From Neohoeflea coraliihabitans (GTDB lineage: Bacteria; Pseudomonadota; Alphaproteobacteria; Rhizobiales; Rhizobiaceae), in the NCBI RefSeq assembly GCF_019334345.1, contig NZ_JAHWQX010000001.1:558001-622000 (forward strand): DNA of 64,000 bases, written 5' to 3'. The first letter of the stretch is position 1; each line of letters opens with the position of its first letter. The translations under genes and the position numbers were made by a program. Positions 1-9,709 of the stretch are shown here, piece after piece. The notes under the pieces were generated by a model that had not been told where the DNA came from, did not search any database, and saw only the letters and a program-made list of their open reading frames with translations.

Positions 1-68
1 CCCGGAGACGCTCCTTTACAATCGCATCTTTCCTTGCCGCGGCAGCCCGGCGAAAGGGCCGGCCATGA
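1..68 (+). CDS. C-terminal end of an upstream gene, probably the ABC ATPase of the same importer
   Basis: Reading frame 3 is open from the left edge and stops at TGA 66-68, which overlaps the next gene's ATG in an ATGA junction typical of translationally coupled operon genes. Only about 21 C-terminal residues are visible (ending ARRKGRP), too few to identify a family. Because two permeases and a binding protein follow and no ATPase is present, I infer that this is the tail of the importer's ATP-binding subunit. Partial at the 5' side. Confidence 0.45.
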   Translation, partial: RRRSFTIASFLAAAARRKGRP

Positions 69-952
69 GCGCTGCCGCCAGCCATCTGACCGGTCGCTTC
101 ATCCCGGTCTTCAGCATCCTGCTGGTCATCCTCTTTGCCTGGTATATCGGCGCGGTGGCGCTCAATGCCCCCTTCCAGCACGATCTAGAAAAGCGCACCG
201 GAAACGTCACCACCGGCGTCGCCTTCATCGAAAAGACCCTCTCGCAGCCGAAACCGACCATGCCGGCGCCGCACCAGGTGGCTCAGGCGCTCTGGAAAGG
301 CACCTTTGGCGTCAAGCCCTGGTCGCGCCGCAGCCTCGTCTATCATTCCTGGGTGACGCTGTCGGCCACCCTGCTCGGTTTCGCCATGGGCACACTGCTC
401 GGCGTCGTCATCGCCATTTCGATCGTGCATGTGCCGGCCCTCGACAAGTCCTTCCTGCCGTGGATCATCACCTCGCAGACAATCCCGATCCTCGCTGTCG
501 CGCCGATGATCATCGTGCTGCTCGCCGCCATCGGCGTCACCGGGCTTTTGCCGAAGGCGCTGATCTCCACCTATCTGTCGTTCTTTCCGGTCGCCGTCGG
601 CATGGTCAAGGGCCTGCGCTCGCCCGATATCCTGCATCTCGATCTGATGCGCACCTATTCGGCCACGGCGGCGCAGACCCTCTGGAAGCTGCGCATACCC
701 GCCTCGGTGCCGTTCTTCTTCGCCTCGATCAAGGTGGCCATTGCCGCCTCACTGATCGGGGCCATTGTCGGGGAACTGCCGACCGGGGCAGTCGCCGGCA
801 TCGGCTCGAAGCTCTTGGCCGGCTCCTACTACAGCCAGACCATTGACATCTTCGCGGCCCTGATCGCCGGCTCGATCTGCGCCATCCTGCTCGTCACCCT
901 CGTCGATGTCGTCGGTCGCTTCACCCACAGACAGATGGGAGGCAAGGCCTGA
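65..952 (+). CDS. ABC transporter permease, NitT/TauT/HMP-type (BPD_transp_1)
   Basis: A 295-residue inner-membrane permease with an N-terminal membrane anchor, a periplasmic stretch and about six hydrophobic helices. The cytoplasmic EAA loop that contacts the ATPase is recognisable (LMRTYSATAAQTLWKLRIP, near residues 195-215). It overlaps the preceding stop by 4 bp (ATGA) and its own TGA overlaps the next gene's ATG by 1 bp, so the three form one operon. Family membership (SsuC/ThiX-like permeases paired with NMT1-type binding proteins) is secure; the substrate is not. Together with the next permease it would form a heterodimeric channel. Confidence 0.88.
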   Translation: MSAAASHLTGRFIPVFSILLVILFAWYIGAVALNAPFQHDLEKRTGNVTTGVAFIEKTLSQPKPTMPAPHQVAQALWKGTFGVKPWSRRSLVYHSWVTLSATLLGFAMGTLLGVVIAISIVHVPALDKSFLPWIITSQTIPILAVAPMIIVLLAAIGVTGLLPKALISTYLSFFPVAVGMVKGLRSPDILHLDLMRTYSATAAQTLWKLRIPASVPFFFASIKVAIAASLIGAIVGELPTGAVAGIGSKLLAGSYYSQTIDIFAALIAGSICAILLVTLVDVVGRFTHRQMGGKA

Positions 953-2085
953 TGCATGCCGATGCGCCCACCCGCCTGGCTCCCAACTGGCAGGCGCTCC
1001 TGGCCTTCCTCGCAGCCCTCGCCAGCCTGTTCTCCGCCCTCGCCGCCACCCCGTTCACCGCCACGATGGATGGCACTGCCGCGCTGATGGTCGCCGCCCT
1101 GCTGGTCGGCGCTGCCGCGCTGTCGAACCTGCGCCTGTCGGCGGCGCTCGAATCCGCGATCCTCGCCATCGGCAGCTTCGGGGCGGCCTGGCTGCTGCTT
1201 GGCGGTCTCAATGAGGCGTTTGGCACCGCCACCCTGGGTTACTGGCTGGCTCTCCTCGCCGCCTGGCTGCTCGGCTGGCGACTGGTCTCGGTGCTGTCCG
1301 GCGACGGCGTCAAGACCGGCACCAGCCGTCTCATCGCTCTCATCGTTCCGGCCATTTTCGGGCTCTGGATCCTGATTTTCTGGGAAGCGCTGACCCGCGG
1401 CGCCGGCGTGCCCTTCGTGCTGCTGCCGCCGCCCTCGGCGATCGGCCTGCGCATTGCCGCCGCCACCGATATCCTCGCCGCCGACTTCGTCCAGACAGTC
1501 GTCAAAGCCGTCTTGATCGGCTATCTGATCGGCTGCCTGACCGGCTTTCTTGTCGCCATCCTCGCCGACCGCTACCGGTTTTTCGCCAATGGCCTGCTGC
1601 CGATCGGCAACATGGTCTCCGCCCTGCCGATGATCGGCATTGCGCCGATCATGGTCATCTGGTTCGGCTTTGACTGGCACTCGAAGGCCGCTGTCGTCGT
1701 GGTGATGACCTTCTTCCCGATGCTGGTGAACACGCTTGCCGGCCTCGCCGCCACCGGCCACATGGAGCGCGATCTGATGCGCACCTATGGCGCCAGCCAC
1801 TGGCAGGTCCTCGGCAAATTGCGCCTGCCGGTGGCCATGCCCTTCATCTTCAACGCCCTGAAGATCAATTCGACTCTGGCCCTGATCGGTGCCATCGTCG
1901 CCGAATTCTTCGGCACGCCGGTGGTCGGCATGGGCTTTCGCATTTCGACCGAGGTCGGTCGGATGAACCTCGACATGGTCTGGGCGGAAATCGCCCTCGC
2001 CGCCATTGTCGGGTCGTTGTTCTACGGCCTGCTTGCCCTTCTTGAGCGGGCCGTGACGTTCTGGCACCCGAGTTATCGGCAATGA
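952..2085 (+). CDS. ABC transporter permease, second subunit
   Basis: A 377-residue permease, longer than its partner because of an N-terminal block of four or so extra hydrophobic segments (residues 1-130) before the BPD_transp_1 core. The EAA loop reads LMRTYGASHWQVLGKLRLP, closely similar to the EAA loop of the upstream permease, so the two are paralogues forming a heterodimer. ATG overlaps the previous stop (TGATG). The binding-protein gene follows within about 30 bp. Substrate unassigned: the binding protein belongs to the NMT1/THI5 group, whose members carry pyrimidines, riboflavin, nitrate or sulfonates. Confidence 0.88.
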   Translation: MHADAPTRLAPNWQALLAFLAALASLFSALAATPFTATMDGTAALMVAALLVGAAALSNLRLSAALESAILAIGSFGAAWLLLGGLNEAFGTATLGYWLALLAAWLLGWRLVSVLSGDGVKTGTSRLIALIVPAIFGLWILIFWEALTRGAGVPFVLLPPPSAIGLRIAAATDILAADFVQTVVKAVLIGYLIGCLTGFLVAILADRYRFFANGLLPIGNMVSALPMIGIAPIMVIWFGFDWHSKAAVVVVMTFFPMLVNTLAGLAATGHMERDLMRTYGASHWQVLGKLRLPVAMPFIFNALKINSTLALIGAIVAEFFGTPVVGMGFRISTEVGRMNLDMVWAEIALAAIVGSLFYGLLALLERAVTFWHPSYRQ

Positions 2086-2117
2086 TTGCCGGGGCCATCT
2101 TCCAGAGGAGAATGAAA

Positions 2118-3095
2118 ATGAAAAAGACAATCGGCATGACACTCGCAGCCTTCGCGGTCGCTGCGATGGCAACGACGGCGCAGGCCGCCGACGAGGTGAC
2201 ACTGCAGCTCAAATGGGTCGCCCAGGCACAGTTTGCCGGCTACTTCGTCGCCAAGGACAAGGGTTTTTACGAGGAAGCCGATCTCGACGTCGAGATCAAG
2301 CCCGGTGGCCCCGACATCGCCCCCGAACAGGTGATCGCCGGCGGCGGCGCCGATGTCATCGTCGACTGGATGGGGGGCGCCCTGGCCGCCCGTGAAAAGG
2401 GCGTCGGCCTCGTCAACATCGCCCAGCCCTTCAAGAAGGCCGGCATGCAGCTCGTCTGCCCGAAGGATGGTCCGGTGCAGTCGACCGACGATTTCCCCGG
2501 CCATACGCTCGGCGTCTGGTTCTTCGGCAACGAGTATCCGTTTTACGCCTGGATGAACAAGCTCGGCATTTCCACCGAAGGCGGTGACGACGGCGTCACC
2601 GTTCTCAAGCAGAGCTTCGACGTGCAGCCGCTGATCCAGAAACAGGCCGACTGCATCTCGGTGATGACCTACAACGAGTATTGGCAGCTGATCGATGCCG
2701 GCTACCAGGAAGACGATCTGATCGTCTTCAACTATACCGAAATGGGTGCCGACCTGCTTGAGGACGGACTTTACGCGCTCGAAGAGGATCTTGAAGATCC
2801 GGAATTCGTCGACAAGATGGTCCGCTTCGTGTCCGCCTCGATGAAGGGCTGGAAATATGCCATCGAGAACCCCGAGGAAGCCGCTGAGATCGTCATGGAA
2901 AATGGCGGCCAGGACGAAAATCACCAGAAGCGCATGATGGGCGAGGTTGCCAAGCTGATCGGCGAGCCCGACGCCAAGCTGATCGAGGCCGCCTATGAGC
3001 GCACCGCCAAGGCGCTTCTCGATCAGGGCATCATCGAGAACGAGCCGGAAGGCGCCTGGACGACCGTCGTGACCGACAAGGTTTCGGTCGAATAA
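2118..3095 (+). CDS. ABC transporter substrate-binding protein, NMT1/THI5-like
   Basis: Periplasmic binding protein of 325 residues with a Sec signal peptide (MKKTIGM, hydrophobic Ala-rich core, cleavage near AQAAD). The mature start [21 protein letters not shown] is the hallmark of the NMT1/THI5 group that includes pyrimidine- and flavin-precursor binders. I chose ATG 2118 because AGGAG at 2105-2109 is spaced 8 bases from it; ATG 2112 is too close. It is the last gene of the importer operon, followed by a terminator. The adenine deaminase downstream hints at a nitrogen heterocycle as substrate (inference only). Confidence 0.88.
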   Translation: MKKTIGMTLAAFAVAAMATTAQAADEVTLQLKWVAQAQFAGYFVAKDKGFYEEADLDVEIKPGGPDIAPEQVIAGGGADVIVDWMGGALAAREKGVGLVNIAQPFKKAGMQLVCPKDGPVQSTDDFPGHTLGVWFFGNEYPFYAWMNKLGISTEGGDDGVTVLKQSFDVQPLIQKQADCISVMTYNEYWQLIDAGYQEDDLIVFNYTEMGADLLEDGLYALEEDLEDPEFVDKMVRFVSASMKGWKYAIENPEEAAEIVMENGGQDENHQKRMMGEVAKLIGEPDAKLIEAAYERTAKALLDQGIIENEPEGAWTTVVTDKVSVE

Positions 3096-3118
3096 TCCAG
3101 TCAGGACGCGAAAATCAG

Positions 3119-3145
3119 CCTGCCGGCAGCAATGCCGGCAGGTTT
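3119..3145 (+). terminator. Rho-independent terminator after the binding-protein gene
   Basis: Perfect 10-bp stem CCTGCCGGCA / TGCCGGCAGG with a GCAA loop, followed directly by TTT. It lies 24 bases after the binding-protein stop and 48 bases before the adenine deaminase start, so it separates or attenuates the two. Confidence 0.8.
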
Positions 3146-3192
3146 GCTGTATCAAGAGGGCGACCTCGAGGGGCCACATCAAGGGGGATGAC

Positions 3193-4893
3193 ATGAGCAA
3201 TCGGCTGGACGATCGCATCGAGCAGGGCCAGGGCAATGCCCCCGCCGACATCGTTCTCAAGGGCGGGCGGCTCTTCGACCTTGTCACCGGCGAATTGCGC
3301 GATGGCGACATCGCCCTGTGCGGCGACCGCATCGTCGGCACGCTCGAAACCTATTCCGGCGTTGAGGAAATCGACATTTCGGGGCGCATCGTCGTGCCGG
3401 GCTTCATCGACACGCATCTGCACATCGAATCCTCGCTGGTCACCCCGCATGAATTCGACCGCTGCGTCCTGCCGCGCGGCATCACCACCGCCATCTGCGA
3501 TCCGCACGAGATTGCCAATGTGCTCGGCGCCACCGGCATCCGCTATTTTCTCGAGTGCTCCGAGCACACGCTGATGGACATCCGCGTGCAGCTGTCGAGC
3601 TGTGTTCCCGCCACGCATCTGGAAACCGCCGGCGCCCGCCTGGATACCGATGATCTCTTGCCGTTCCGCGATCATCCCCAGGTGATCGGCCTGGCGGAAT
3701 TCATGAATTTCCCGGGTGTGCTGGCCCGTGACCCCGTTTGCATGGCCAAGCTGGAGGCCTTTCAGGGCGGCCATATCGATGGCCATGCGCCGCTGCTGCG
3801 TGGCCTTGGTCTGAACGGCTATCTCGCCGCCGGCATCGCCACCGACCACGAAACGACCAGCGCTGACGAAGCACTCGAAAAACTGTCAAAGGGCATGCAT
3901 GTGCTGGTGCGCGAAGGCTCCGTCTCGCGCGACCTCGACGCCCTGATCCCGCTGATCACCGAACGTCATTCCCCATTTCTCGCCTTGTGCACCGACGATC
4001 GCAATCCGCTTGATATCGCCGAGCACGGGCATCTCGATTACATGATCCGGCACGCCATCTCAAAGGGTGTCGATCCGCTCGCCATCTATCGCGCCGCCTC
4101 GATCTCCGGCGCCCGCGCCTTCGGGCTGCGCGACCGTGGCCTCGTCGCCCCCGGCTGGCGCGCCGATCTGGTCGTCCTCGACAGCCTCGCCGATTGCAAT
4201 GCCGAAATGGTGTTCTGTGCCGGCCGCCGCGTCACTGCCGATCTGTTCTCCAGCCGCCGGCCGGTCGCGCCGGTCGGGCTTGCCAGCGTCAAGGCGCCAG
4301 AAGTGACGGCCGAGACCTTCGTCGTGCGCAAGAATGCCACCACCACGCCGGTGATCGGTGTCCTGCCCGGCAAGATCATCACCGAGCGCCGCGATTTCGA
4401 TCTGCCGGTCAATGGCGGCGAGAAAACCGTCGATCTCGAGCGTGACATTCTCAAGGTGTCGGTCATCGAGCGCCACGGCCGAAACGGCAATATCGCTGTC
4501 GGTTTCGTGCAGGGATTTGGCTTGCAGCGTGGCGCCATCGCCTCGACCGTCGGCCATGACAGCCACAATCTCTGCGTCATCGGCGCCGATGAGACCTCGA
4601 TGGCCACGGCTGCCAATCGCATGGCCGACCTTGGCGGCGGGTTCGTCGTCGCCGACGGCACCGAGATTGTTGCCGAGATCGCCTTGCCGATTGCCGGGCT
4701 GATGAGCCTTGAACCCTATGAGGCCGTGCGCGACAAGCTGCGGCCCCTGCGCGCCGCCGCCAAGGCGCTCGGCAGCACCCTCGACGAGCCGTTTCTGCAA
4801 CTCGCCTTCCTGCCCTTGCCGGTCATTCCGCATCTGAAGATTTCCGACCGCGGCATGGTCGATGTCGATGCCTTCGAGATCATCGAAGCGTAA
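3193..4893 (+). CDS. ade: Adenine deaminase
   Basis: A 566-residue metal-dependent amidohydrolase that deaminates adenine to hypoxanthine and ammonia in purine salvage. The metal-binding motif HLHIESS sits at residues 75-81, preceded by VVPGFIDT as in AdeC/YicP proteins; DGHAP near residue 198 and the C-terminal domain ([20 protein letters not shown]) also match that family. Length is close to the usual 570-590. A good Shine-Dalgarno (AGGGGG) precedes the ATG. It lies downstream of a NMT1-type importer but is separated from it by a strong terminator, so it may be transcribed independently. Confidence 0.93.
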   Translation: MSNRLDDRIEQGQGNAPADIVLKGGRLFDLVTGELRDGDIALCGDRIVGTLETYSGVEEIDISGRIVVPGFIDTHLHIESSLVTPHEFDRCVLPRGITTAICDPHEIANVLGATGIRYFLECSEHTLMDIRVQLSSCVPATHLETAGARLDTDDLLPFRDHPQVIGLAEFMNFPGVLARDPVCMAKLEAFQGGHIDGHAPLLRGLGLNGYLAAGIATDHETTSADEALEKLSKGMHVLVREGSVSRDLDALIPLITERHSPFLALCTDDRNPLDIAEHGHLDYMIRHAISKGVDPLAIYRAASISGARAFGLRDRGLVAPGWRADLVVLDSLADCNAEMVFCAGRRVTADLFSSRRPVAPVGLASVKAPEVTAETFVVRKNATTTPVIGVLPGKIITERRDFDLPVNGGEKTVDLERDILKVSVIERHGRNGNIAVGFVQGFGLQRGAIASTVGHDSHNLCVIGADETSMATAANRMADLGGGFVVADGTEIVAEIALPIAGLMSLEPYEAVRDKLRPLRAAAKALGSTLDEPFLQLAFLPLPVIPHLKISDRGMVDVDAFEIIEA

Positions 4894-4912
4894 GCAGTTG
4901 CTAACGTAAGGA

Positions 4913-5365
4913 TCAGGCGGCCGGCTGGTCTTCGGTCAGGCCAAGCAGGAAATTGATTGACGGCCGCGCCTTGACCAGATCATCGATTGAATACTCGGCA
5001 AGCACGGCGAAAAACGCGCCCAGCGCCTTGCGCAGCGCCGAGTTCAGCGCGCAGGAATCGATCAGCGGGCAGTCGGCGAACTCGCTCTCGAAACATTCCG
5101 CCATGGCGAAATTGTCTTCCGTAACGGTCACTACATCGACCAGCGAAATGTCGCCGGCGGCCTGGCCGAGCCGGATGCCGCCATTGCGGCCGCGCACGGT
5201 TTCCACCAGCCCGGCCTTGGTCAGCGGCTGCAGGATCTTGAACAGGAACAATTCCGAGACCGAATAGGCCTTGGCGATGTCCGCGATGCGGCTCAATTGA
5301 CCTTCGTTGGCGGCGCAATACATCAGTATCCGGATCGCGTAATTGGTCTGCCGTGTCAGCCGCAT
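4913..5365 (-). CDS. rirA: Rrf2-family iron-responsive regulator RirA
   Basis: A 150-residue Rrf2 protein. An N-terminal winged helix (residues 1-60, MRLTRQTNYAIRILMYCA) is followed by the cluster-binding segment with Cys91, Cys99 and Cys105, the spacing known for rhizobial RirA, which binds a [4Fe-4S] cluster and represses iron-uptake genes when iron is sufficient. The block SELFLFKILQPL and the C-terminal EYSIDDLVKARP also fit RirA rather than NsrR or IscR. It is monocistronic, tail-to-tail with ade and divergent from the serine hydrolase. RirA is largely restricted to Hyphomicrobiales, which supports the taxonomic placement. Confidence 0.9.
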   Translation of the reverse strand: MRLTRQTNYAIRILMYCAANEGQLSRIADIAKAYSVSELFLFKILQPLTKAGLVETVRGRNGGIRLGQAAGDISLVDVVTVTEDNFAMAECFESEFADCPLIDSCALNSALRKALGAFFAVLAEYSIDDLVKARPSINFLLGLTEDQPAA

Positions 5366-5499
5366 TGAGATGCTCCGTCAATCAACCATAAAGGATTGCC
5401 AGGTAATTTAGAATGATTCCATGAAAAGTGAACCCATTCATTCAAGTTTTTTCCCTCCGGCCTGACAACGCCAGGAAACGAAGCCGCGAAAAGGGCATC

Positions 5500-6666
5500 A
5501 TGGAAGACGAATTCGAGACCCGCAATGGCTTTCCGCGCTCCGCCGCGAGCCTTGCCAATTGGCGCACCCAGCCCTTCAGCCGCTGGGCGTTTCGCAACAC
5601 CGCCGAACTGATCCCTTCGGCCCGCATTGCCACCGCGACGCCGCGCCCGCTGCCCGCCGTGCAGCGCAATGCCGAGATCATGAGCCGCCCGATCGGTGCT
5701 GCCAATGAGACGGTGGCCTGGTTTCTGGCGCGCAGCCAGACCGACAGTTTCCTGATGGCACGCGACGGCCGGATCGTCGCCGAATGGCATGCCGCCGGGG
5801 TTGACCGCGGCGACCCGCACCTTCTCTTCTCGATCACCAAGTCGATCACCGCGCTGATCTTTGCCATTCTCGAGGAGCGCGGCCTTGTCGACCCGGCGCT
5901 CAGTGTCGGCATGATCCTGCCCGAAACGCGACGCAGCGCCTATGGGGACGCCACCTTGCGCGATCTCCTCGACATGCGCGTCAGCATCGATTTCGACGAG
6001 CAATACCTCTCACAGGGCGATTATGCGCGCTACCGCCGGGCGATGCTGTGGAATCCGCCGCTGTCCAGCGGCGCGGACGAGAACCTGTTCGCTCTGCTTT
6101 GCGATCTCAAAAAGGCCGACGCGCCGCATGGCGGGGCCCATTATTACTGCTCGCCGAACAGCGACATGCTCGGCGCGGTGATCGAGAAATCCGCTGGACG
6201 ACGGGTCTCCGATCTTGTCTCCGATCTGCTCTGGAAGCCGCTTCAGGCGCATGCCGATGCGTTTCTGACGGTCGACAATCTCGGCGCGCCGCGCACCGCC
6301 GGCGGCATGTCCTGCCGCCCGCACGATCTTCTGGCGGTCGGCGAGCTGCTTTTGAACGACGGGACCGCTGCGGGCGCACGTATCCTGCCGCAACGCTGGA
6401 TCGACGACATGCGGCACAATGGCGATGCGCACGCCTGGGCCGATGGCAATCAGGCCGACTTCCTGCCCGAGGGCCGCTACCGCAGCCAGTGGTACCAGGT
6501 CGGTGGCGACAGCGAGGCCTATCTTGCCGTCGGCATCCACGGCCAGTTTCTCTATATCGACCCGCCGAGCCGTACGGTCGTCGTCAAGCTGGCGTCCCAG
6601 GATGAACCCCAGGATGACAGCCTCGATCGCGAGAACCTTGCCCTGTTTCGCCGCTTGTGCGCCTGA
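5500..6666 (+). CDS. Serine hydrolase, beta-lactamase/class C family
   Basis: About 388 residues of the class C beta-lactamase/penicillin-binding-protein fold. The catalytic SxxK motif is visible as SITK in HLLFSITKSITALIF, the YxN-type motif appears around YYCSPNSDML, and a C-terminal HGQFLYIDP replaces the usual KTG box, as in esterase-like members. I start at ATG 5500, preceded by AAGGG at 6-7 bases; the frame is open 24 codons further upstream. No signal peptide is evident, suggesting a cytoplasmic esterase or amidase rather than a beta-lactamase. Substrate unknown. Confidence 0.82.
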   Translation: MEDEFETRNGFPRSAASLANWRTQPFSRWAFRNTAELIPSARIATATPRPLPAVQRNAEIMSRPIGAANETVAWFLARSQTDSFLMARDGRIVAEWHAAGVDRGDPHLLFSITKSITALIFAILEERGLVDPALSVGMILPETRRSAYGDATLRDLLDMRVSIDFDEQYLSQGDYARYRRAMLWNPPLSSGADENLFALLCDLKKADAPHGGAHYYCSPNSDMLGAVIEKSAGRRVSDLVSDLLWKPLQAHADAFLTVDNLGAPRTAGGMSCRPHDLLAVGELLLNDGTAAGARILPQRWIDDMRHNGDAHAWADGNQADFLPEGRYRSQWYQVGGDSEAYLAVGIHGQFLYIDPPSRTVVVKLASQDEPQDDSLDRENLALFRRLCA

Positions 6667-6685
6667 AAGCGGCTGAACCGCGCTT

Positions 6686-7864
6686 CTACTCGAAGACGAT
6701 GCTCGGTGCCGGGCGGCGGCTGGTCTCGTAGCGCGCCATCTCGTCCAGCAGACGACCGGCAATCTCCAGGTAGCGCTGTGCATGCACACCGCCGGGATCG
6801 CTGGCGACCACCGGCGCTCCGGCATCCGATGTCTCGCGGATCGGCAGCGCCAGCGGAACCTCGCCAAGGAACGGCACGCCGATCCGCTCGGCTTCCTTGC
6901 GCGCCCCGCCATGCCCAAAAATGTCGTGCTGGCTGCCGCAGTCGGGGCAGATGAAATGACTCATATTCTCGATCAGCCCGAGCAGCGGCACCTCGACCTT
7001 GCGGAACATGTTGATGCCCTTGCGCGCATCGAGCAGTGCCAGATCCTGCGGCGTCGAGACGATCACCGCGCCGGCCAGCGGCACCTGCTGCGCCATGGTC
7101 AGCTGCGCGTCGCCGGTGCCGGGAGGCATGTCGACCACGAGCACATCGAGTTCGCCCCACGCCACCTCGCGCAGCATCTGCGTCAGGGCCGAAATGACCA
7201 TCGGCCCGCGCCAGATCATCGGTGTGTCCTCTTCGACCAGGAACCCCATCGACATCACCTTCAGACCGAACTTCTCCATCGGTTTGAGAACCCGGCCCTC
7301 AAGCTGCTCGGGACGCCCCGATATCCCGGTCAGGCGCGGCAGCGACGGGCCGTAGATATCGGCGTCCAATATGCCGACCCGCTGGCCTTTCTCCGCCAGC
7401 GCCAACGCCAGATTGACCGCGGTCGTCGATTTGCCGACCCCCCCCTTGCCCGAGGCCACGGCGATGATCTTCGCGACACCCGGCACCTCCGTCTTGGCGC
7501 GTTGTCCACGCGGTCCGCCCCGCGGCGCACCGGGCCCGCCACCCGGCGCAGCACCGGGGGCAGCCCCGGCCGGCCCGGACGGTCTTGGCGGCGGTGATGC
7601 GGCAGCCGACCCCGCAGCCCGCGCCGCCGTCAGCGCCACCATCGCGCTTTCAACGCCGGGAATCGTCAGCGCCGCCTTTTCAGCTGCAAGCCGCATCGGC
7701 TCGAGATCACGCGCCCGCTCGGCAGGCACCGTCAGCGAGAAATAGACCTTGTTCTCAGCCACGAAAATGTCGGACACCAGGCCTTGATCGACAATATTCC
7801 CATCAAGATCCGGGCCCTGCACGGTGCGCAATTTTGCGACGACGTCGTCCTTGGTAAAACTCAA
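6686..7864 (-). CDS. apbC: Mrp/ApbC family iron-sulfur cluster carrier ATPase
   Basis: A 392-residue P-loop scaffold that carries [4Fe-4S] clusters to apoproteins. Residues 1-80 are a MIP18/DUF59 domain, 85-122 a Pro/Gly/Ala linker, and the remainder the Mrp ATPase with the deviant Walker A GKGGVGKST (139-147), MPPGTGDAQLT, and the CxxC cluster site in FICPDCG. The start is TTG: no ATG occurs before residue 57, the DUF59 domain needs the upstream sequence, and GGAG lies about 8 bases before the TTG. Monocistronic, convergent with the serine hydrolase. Confidence 0.92.
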   Translation of the reverse strand: MSFTKDDVVAKLRTVQGPDLDGNIVDQGLVSDIFVAENKVYFSLTVPAERARDLEPMRLAAEKAALTIPGVESAMVALTAARAAGSAAASPPPRPSGPAGAAPGAAPGGGPGAPRGGPRGQRAKTEVPGVAKIIAVASGKGGVGKSTTAVNLALALAEKGQRVGILDADIYGPSLPRLTGISGRPEQLEGRVLKPMEKFGLKVMSMGFLVEEDTPMIWRGPMVISALTQMLREVAWGELDVLVVDMPPGTGDAQLTMAQQVPLAGAVIVSTPQDLALLDARKGINMFRKVEVPLLGLIENMSHFICPDCGSQHDIFGHGGARKEAERIGVPFLGEVPLALPIRETSDAGAPVVASDPGGVHAQRYLEIAGRLLDEMARYETSRRPAPSIVFE

Positions 7865-7933
7865 GATAAGCTCCAGCGTGAGATTCGATTGTTCTAGACA
7901 TAATGGCTTCCAGCGTCCGATCCAATGGGCGGC

Positions 7934-8962
7934 TCACGCCGCCGGGCGTCGCAGCACCAGCGCCGGCACAATGAATGTCAGCATCAACAGCCGCGAAATG
8001 TGATGCGCGGCCACGAAAGTCGGGTCGACCCCGAGCAGCACCGACATTGCCGACATCGTTTCAACTCCGCCCGGCGCGAAGGCAATCAGCACTGCGGTCA
8101 GCGGCAGGCCACTTGCGGCCGAGGCCGCCAGCGCGAAGACAAACGCGAGCATCACCGATACGAGCGTCACCGCGATTCCGGCCCCGATACAGCGCCGCAG
8201 CTCCGCAAAACTGACGCCTGAGAACCGGCTGCCGATCAGCGTTCCGAGAACGATGAACGCAACCGTGGTCACCGCCGGCGGCATGTTTCCGGTCACCATG
8301 GTGCTGCCATGCAGGAGCAACGACACCCCAAGACCGCCCATCAAGTATGCGGCTGGCAGGCGCACGCGGTGCAAGCCCCATCCGGCAAGCCCGGCAGCGG
8401 CAAGCACCAGCACGAACTGCAAGGGCGCCAGAGGGGCCGGTGCGGCCATCTCTGCAGCGGACGGCAACGGTGCGATCACCAGCGCCGCCACCGGGACGGC
8501 GATGGTCAGGGACAGAACCCGGAAGCTCTGGATGATGCTGACTGCCGCCAGATCGGCCTGCATCCCCTCACTCAGACCGAGCACATAACCGAGATGGCCC
8601 GGCGAGGCGCTCAGTAAGGCGGTCGTGCGGTCCATGTGCCAGAAGCGTTCCAGCATGATGCGCGTCACCAGCAGGATCGTCACCAGCAACACCGCCAGCA
8701 AGACCAGCGTCACCGGCCAGCGTGTCGCCGCAGAAAGCACATCCGGCGTGACGCTCTGGCCCATCGTGACACCCAGCACGATGAAAGTCAGATCACGCGT
8801 CCAGCGCCCAACCGCCACGCGTACACCTGCCAAAGCCGCAACTGCCGCCGCGATCGCCGGTCCGATCAGAAACGGCGCCGGCGCCCCGAGGAGAAAGGCG
8901 AGGCCGCCGCCCATCGCTCCGATGATCAGCGCGGCAAGATGCGAACGAAAAGACGAGGACAT
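7934..8962 (-). CDS. AbrB family membrane protein (PF05145, ammonia-monooxygenase-like)
   Basis: A 342-residue polytopic membrane protein made of two similar halves, with about ten hydrophobic helices and the repeated loop pattern of the AbrB duplication family (IVLGVTMGQSVTP in the first half, IVLGTLIGSRFSG in the second). The C-terminal motif LIAFAPGGVETMSAMS is characteristic. These proteins are putative transporters of unknown substrate; the historical name ammonia monooxygenase is not a function. ATG 8962 is chosen because the open frame upstream does not resemble coding sequence. Confidence 0.85.
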   Translation of the reverse strand: MSSSFRSHLAALIIGAMGGGLAFLLGAPAPFLIGPAIAAAVAALAGVRVAVGRWTRDLTFIVLGVTMGQSVTPDVLSAATRWPVTLVLLAVLLVTILLVTRIMLERFWHMDRTTALLSASPGHLGYVLGLSEGMQADLAAVSIIQSFRVLSLTIAVPVAALVIAPLPSAAEMAAPAPLAPLQFVLVLAAAGLAGWGLHRVRLPAAYLMGGLGVSLLLHGSTMVTGNMPPAVTTVAFIVLGTLIGSRFSGVSFAELRRCIGAGIAVTLVSVMLAFVFALAASAASGLPLTAVLIAFAPGGVETMSAMSVLLGVDPTFVAAHHISRLLMLTFIVPALVLRRPAA

Positions 8963-9114
8963 GAACACCCTGGGAATGGGCTTTCCGATCGGCTGGGAGA
9001 CCGGAACAGCCACGCGCGGCACATGCGCGCGACTATAGGGGCGCGATGTAGCGCCGTCGAGCGCGGCACGAGCCAGACGAGAACGCGGTCGGTTCGTTCG
9101 GCTGCGGCGCTGGC

Positions 9115-9474
9115 CTAGATGAGGAGACTGGCGATCCCCGCCAGCGCCGGCAGCGCCTGCACGTAAAAGATACGCCGCGAGACGGTCGCCGCGCCATAGA
9201 TGCCCGCCAGGCTGACACACACCAGGAAGAACAGCGCCACATGCGACTGCCAGACCGGGTTCGATATGATGATCGACCACACCAGCCCGAAAGCGAGAAA
9301 CCCGTTGTACAGCCCCTGGTTCGCCGCCAGCTGCTTGGTCTGGCTGAACAGCTCCGCCGGCAGCGTGCGGAACACTTTCGGCCCGCGGCGCTCCCAGGCA
9401 AACATCTCCAGCCAGACGATATAGAAGTGGATGAGGGCAACAATGGCCACCAGCGACAGGCTGACAACGGACAT
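9115..9474 (-). CDS. DUF1304 family small membrane protein
   Basis: A 119-residue protein with four hydrophobic helices and the DUF1304 signatures HFYIVWLEMFAWE near the N-terminus and NQGLYNGFLA in the middle. Full length for the family. Function unknown; members are commonly annotated as integral membrane proteins. The frame is open further upstream, but similarity to the family begins at MSVVSL. It lies upstream of and divergent from modABC without an obvious link. Confidence 0.85.
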   Translation of the reverse strand: MSVVSLSLVAIVALIHFYIVWLEMFAWERRGPKVFRTLPAELFSQTKQLAANQGLYNGFLAFGLVWSIIISNPVWQSHVALFFLVCVSLAGIYGAATVSRRIFYVQALPALAGIASLLI

Positions 9475-9619
9475 GGTGATATCCCGCAGGCAAGAATTCA
9501 GTGAAATGCCCGATAATCGCCGGGCAGCACGCCGCGCAGCTTGCCCCCTCGTCCCGGCTGCCGCAACGCCCGACTGCGCTTTTCCCCGAGACTCTGGAGC
9601 CTGCGCCCGCCAACGCTGA

Positions 9620-9650
9620 TTGACCGCATCGGAAAGCACTGTGTTATATA
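9620..9650 (+). promoter_or_regulatory. Candidate promoter of modABC
   Basis: TTGACC at 9620-9625 and TATATA at 9645-9650 are separated by 19 bases, slightly long for sigma-70 type promoters. The -10 region lies in GTTATATA, which resembles half of a ModE molybdate box (CGTTATATA), but no second half-site was found at the required spacing. Weak candidate. Confidence 0.35.
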
Positions 9651-9709
9651 GCCGCGTGAAAAGACATTTCGCTTCGGCCCCGTCCGGCCCTTCCCACAAG
9701 GATCCGTGG

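Noticed and set aside
9641-9650. ModE molybdate box before modA
   Set aside because: One half-site-like GTTATATA is present but no second half at the required spacing; kept only as part of a weak promoter.
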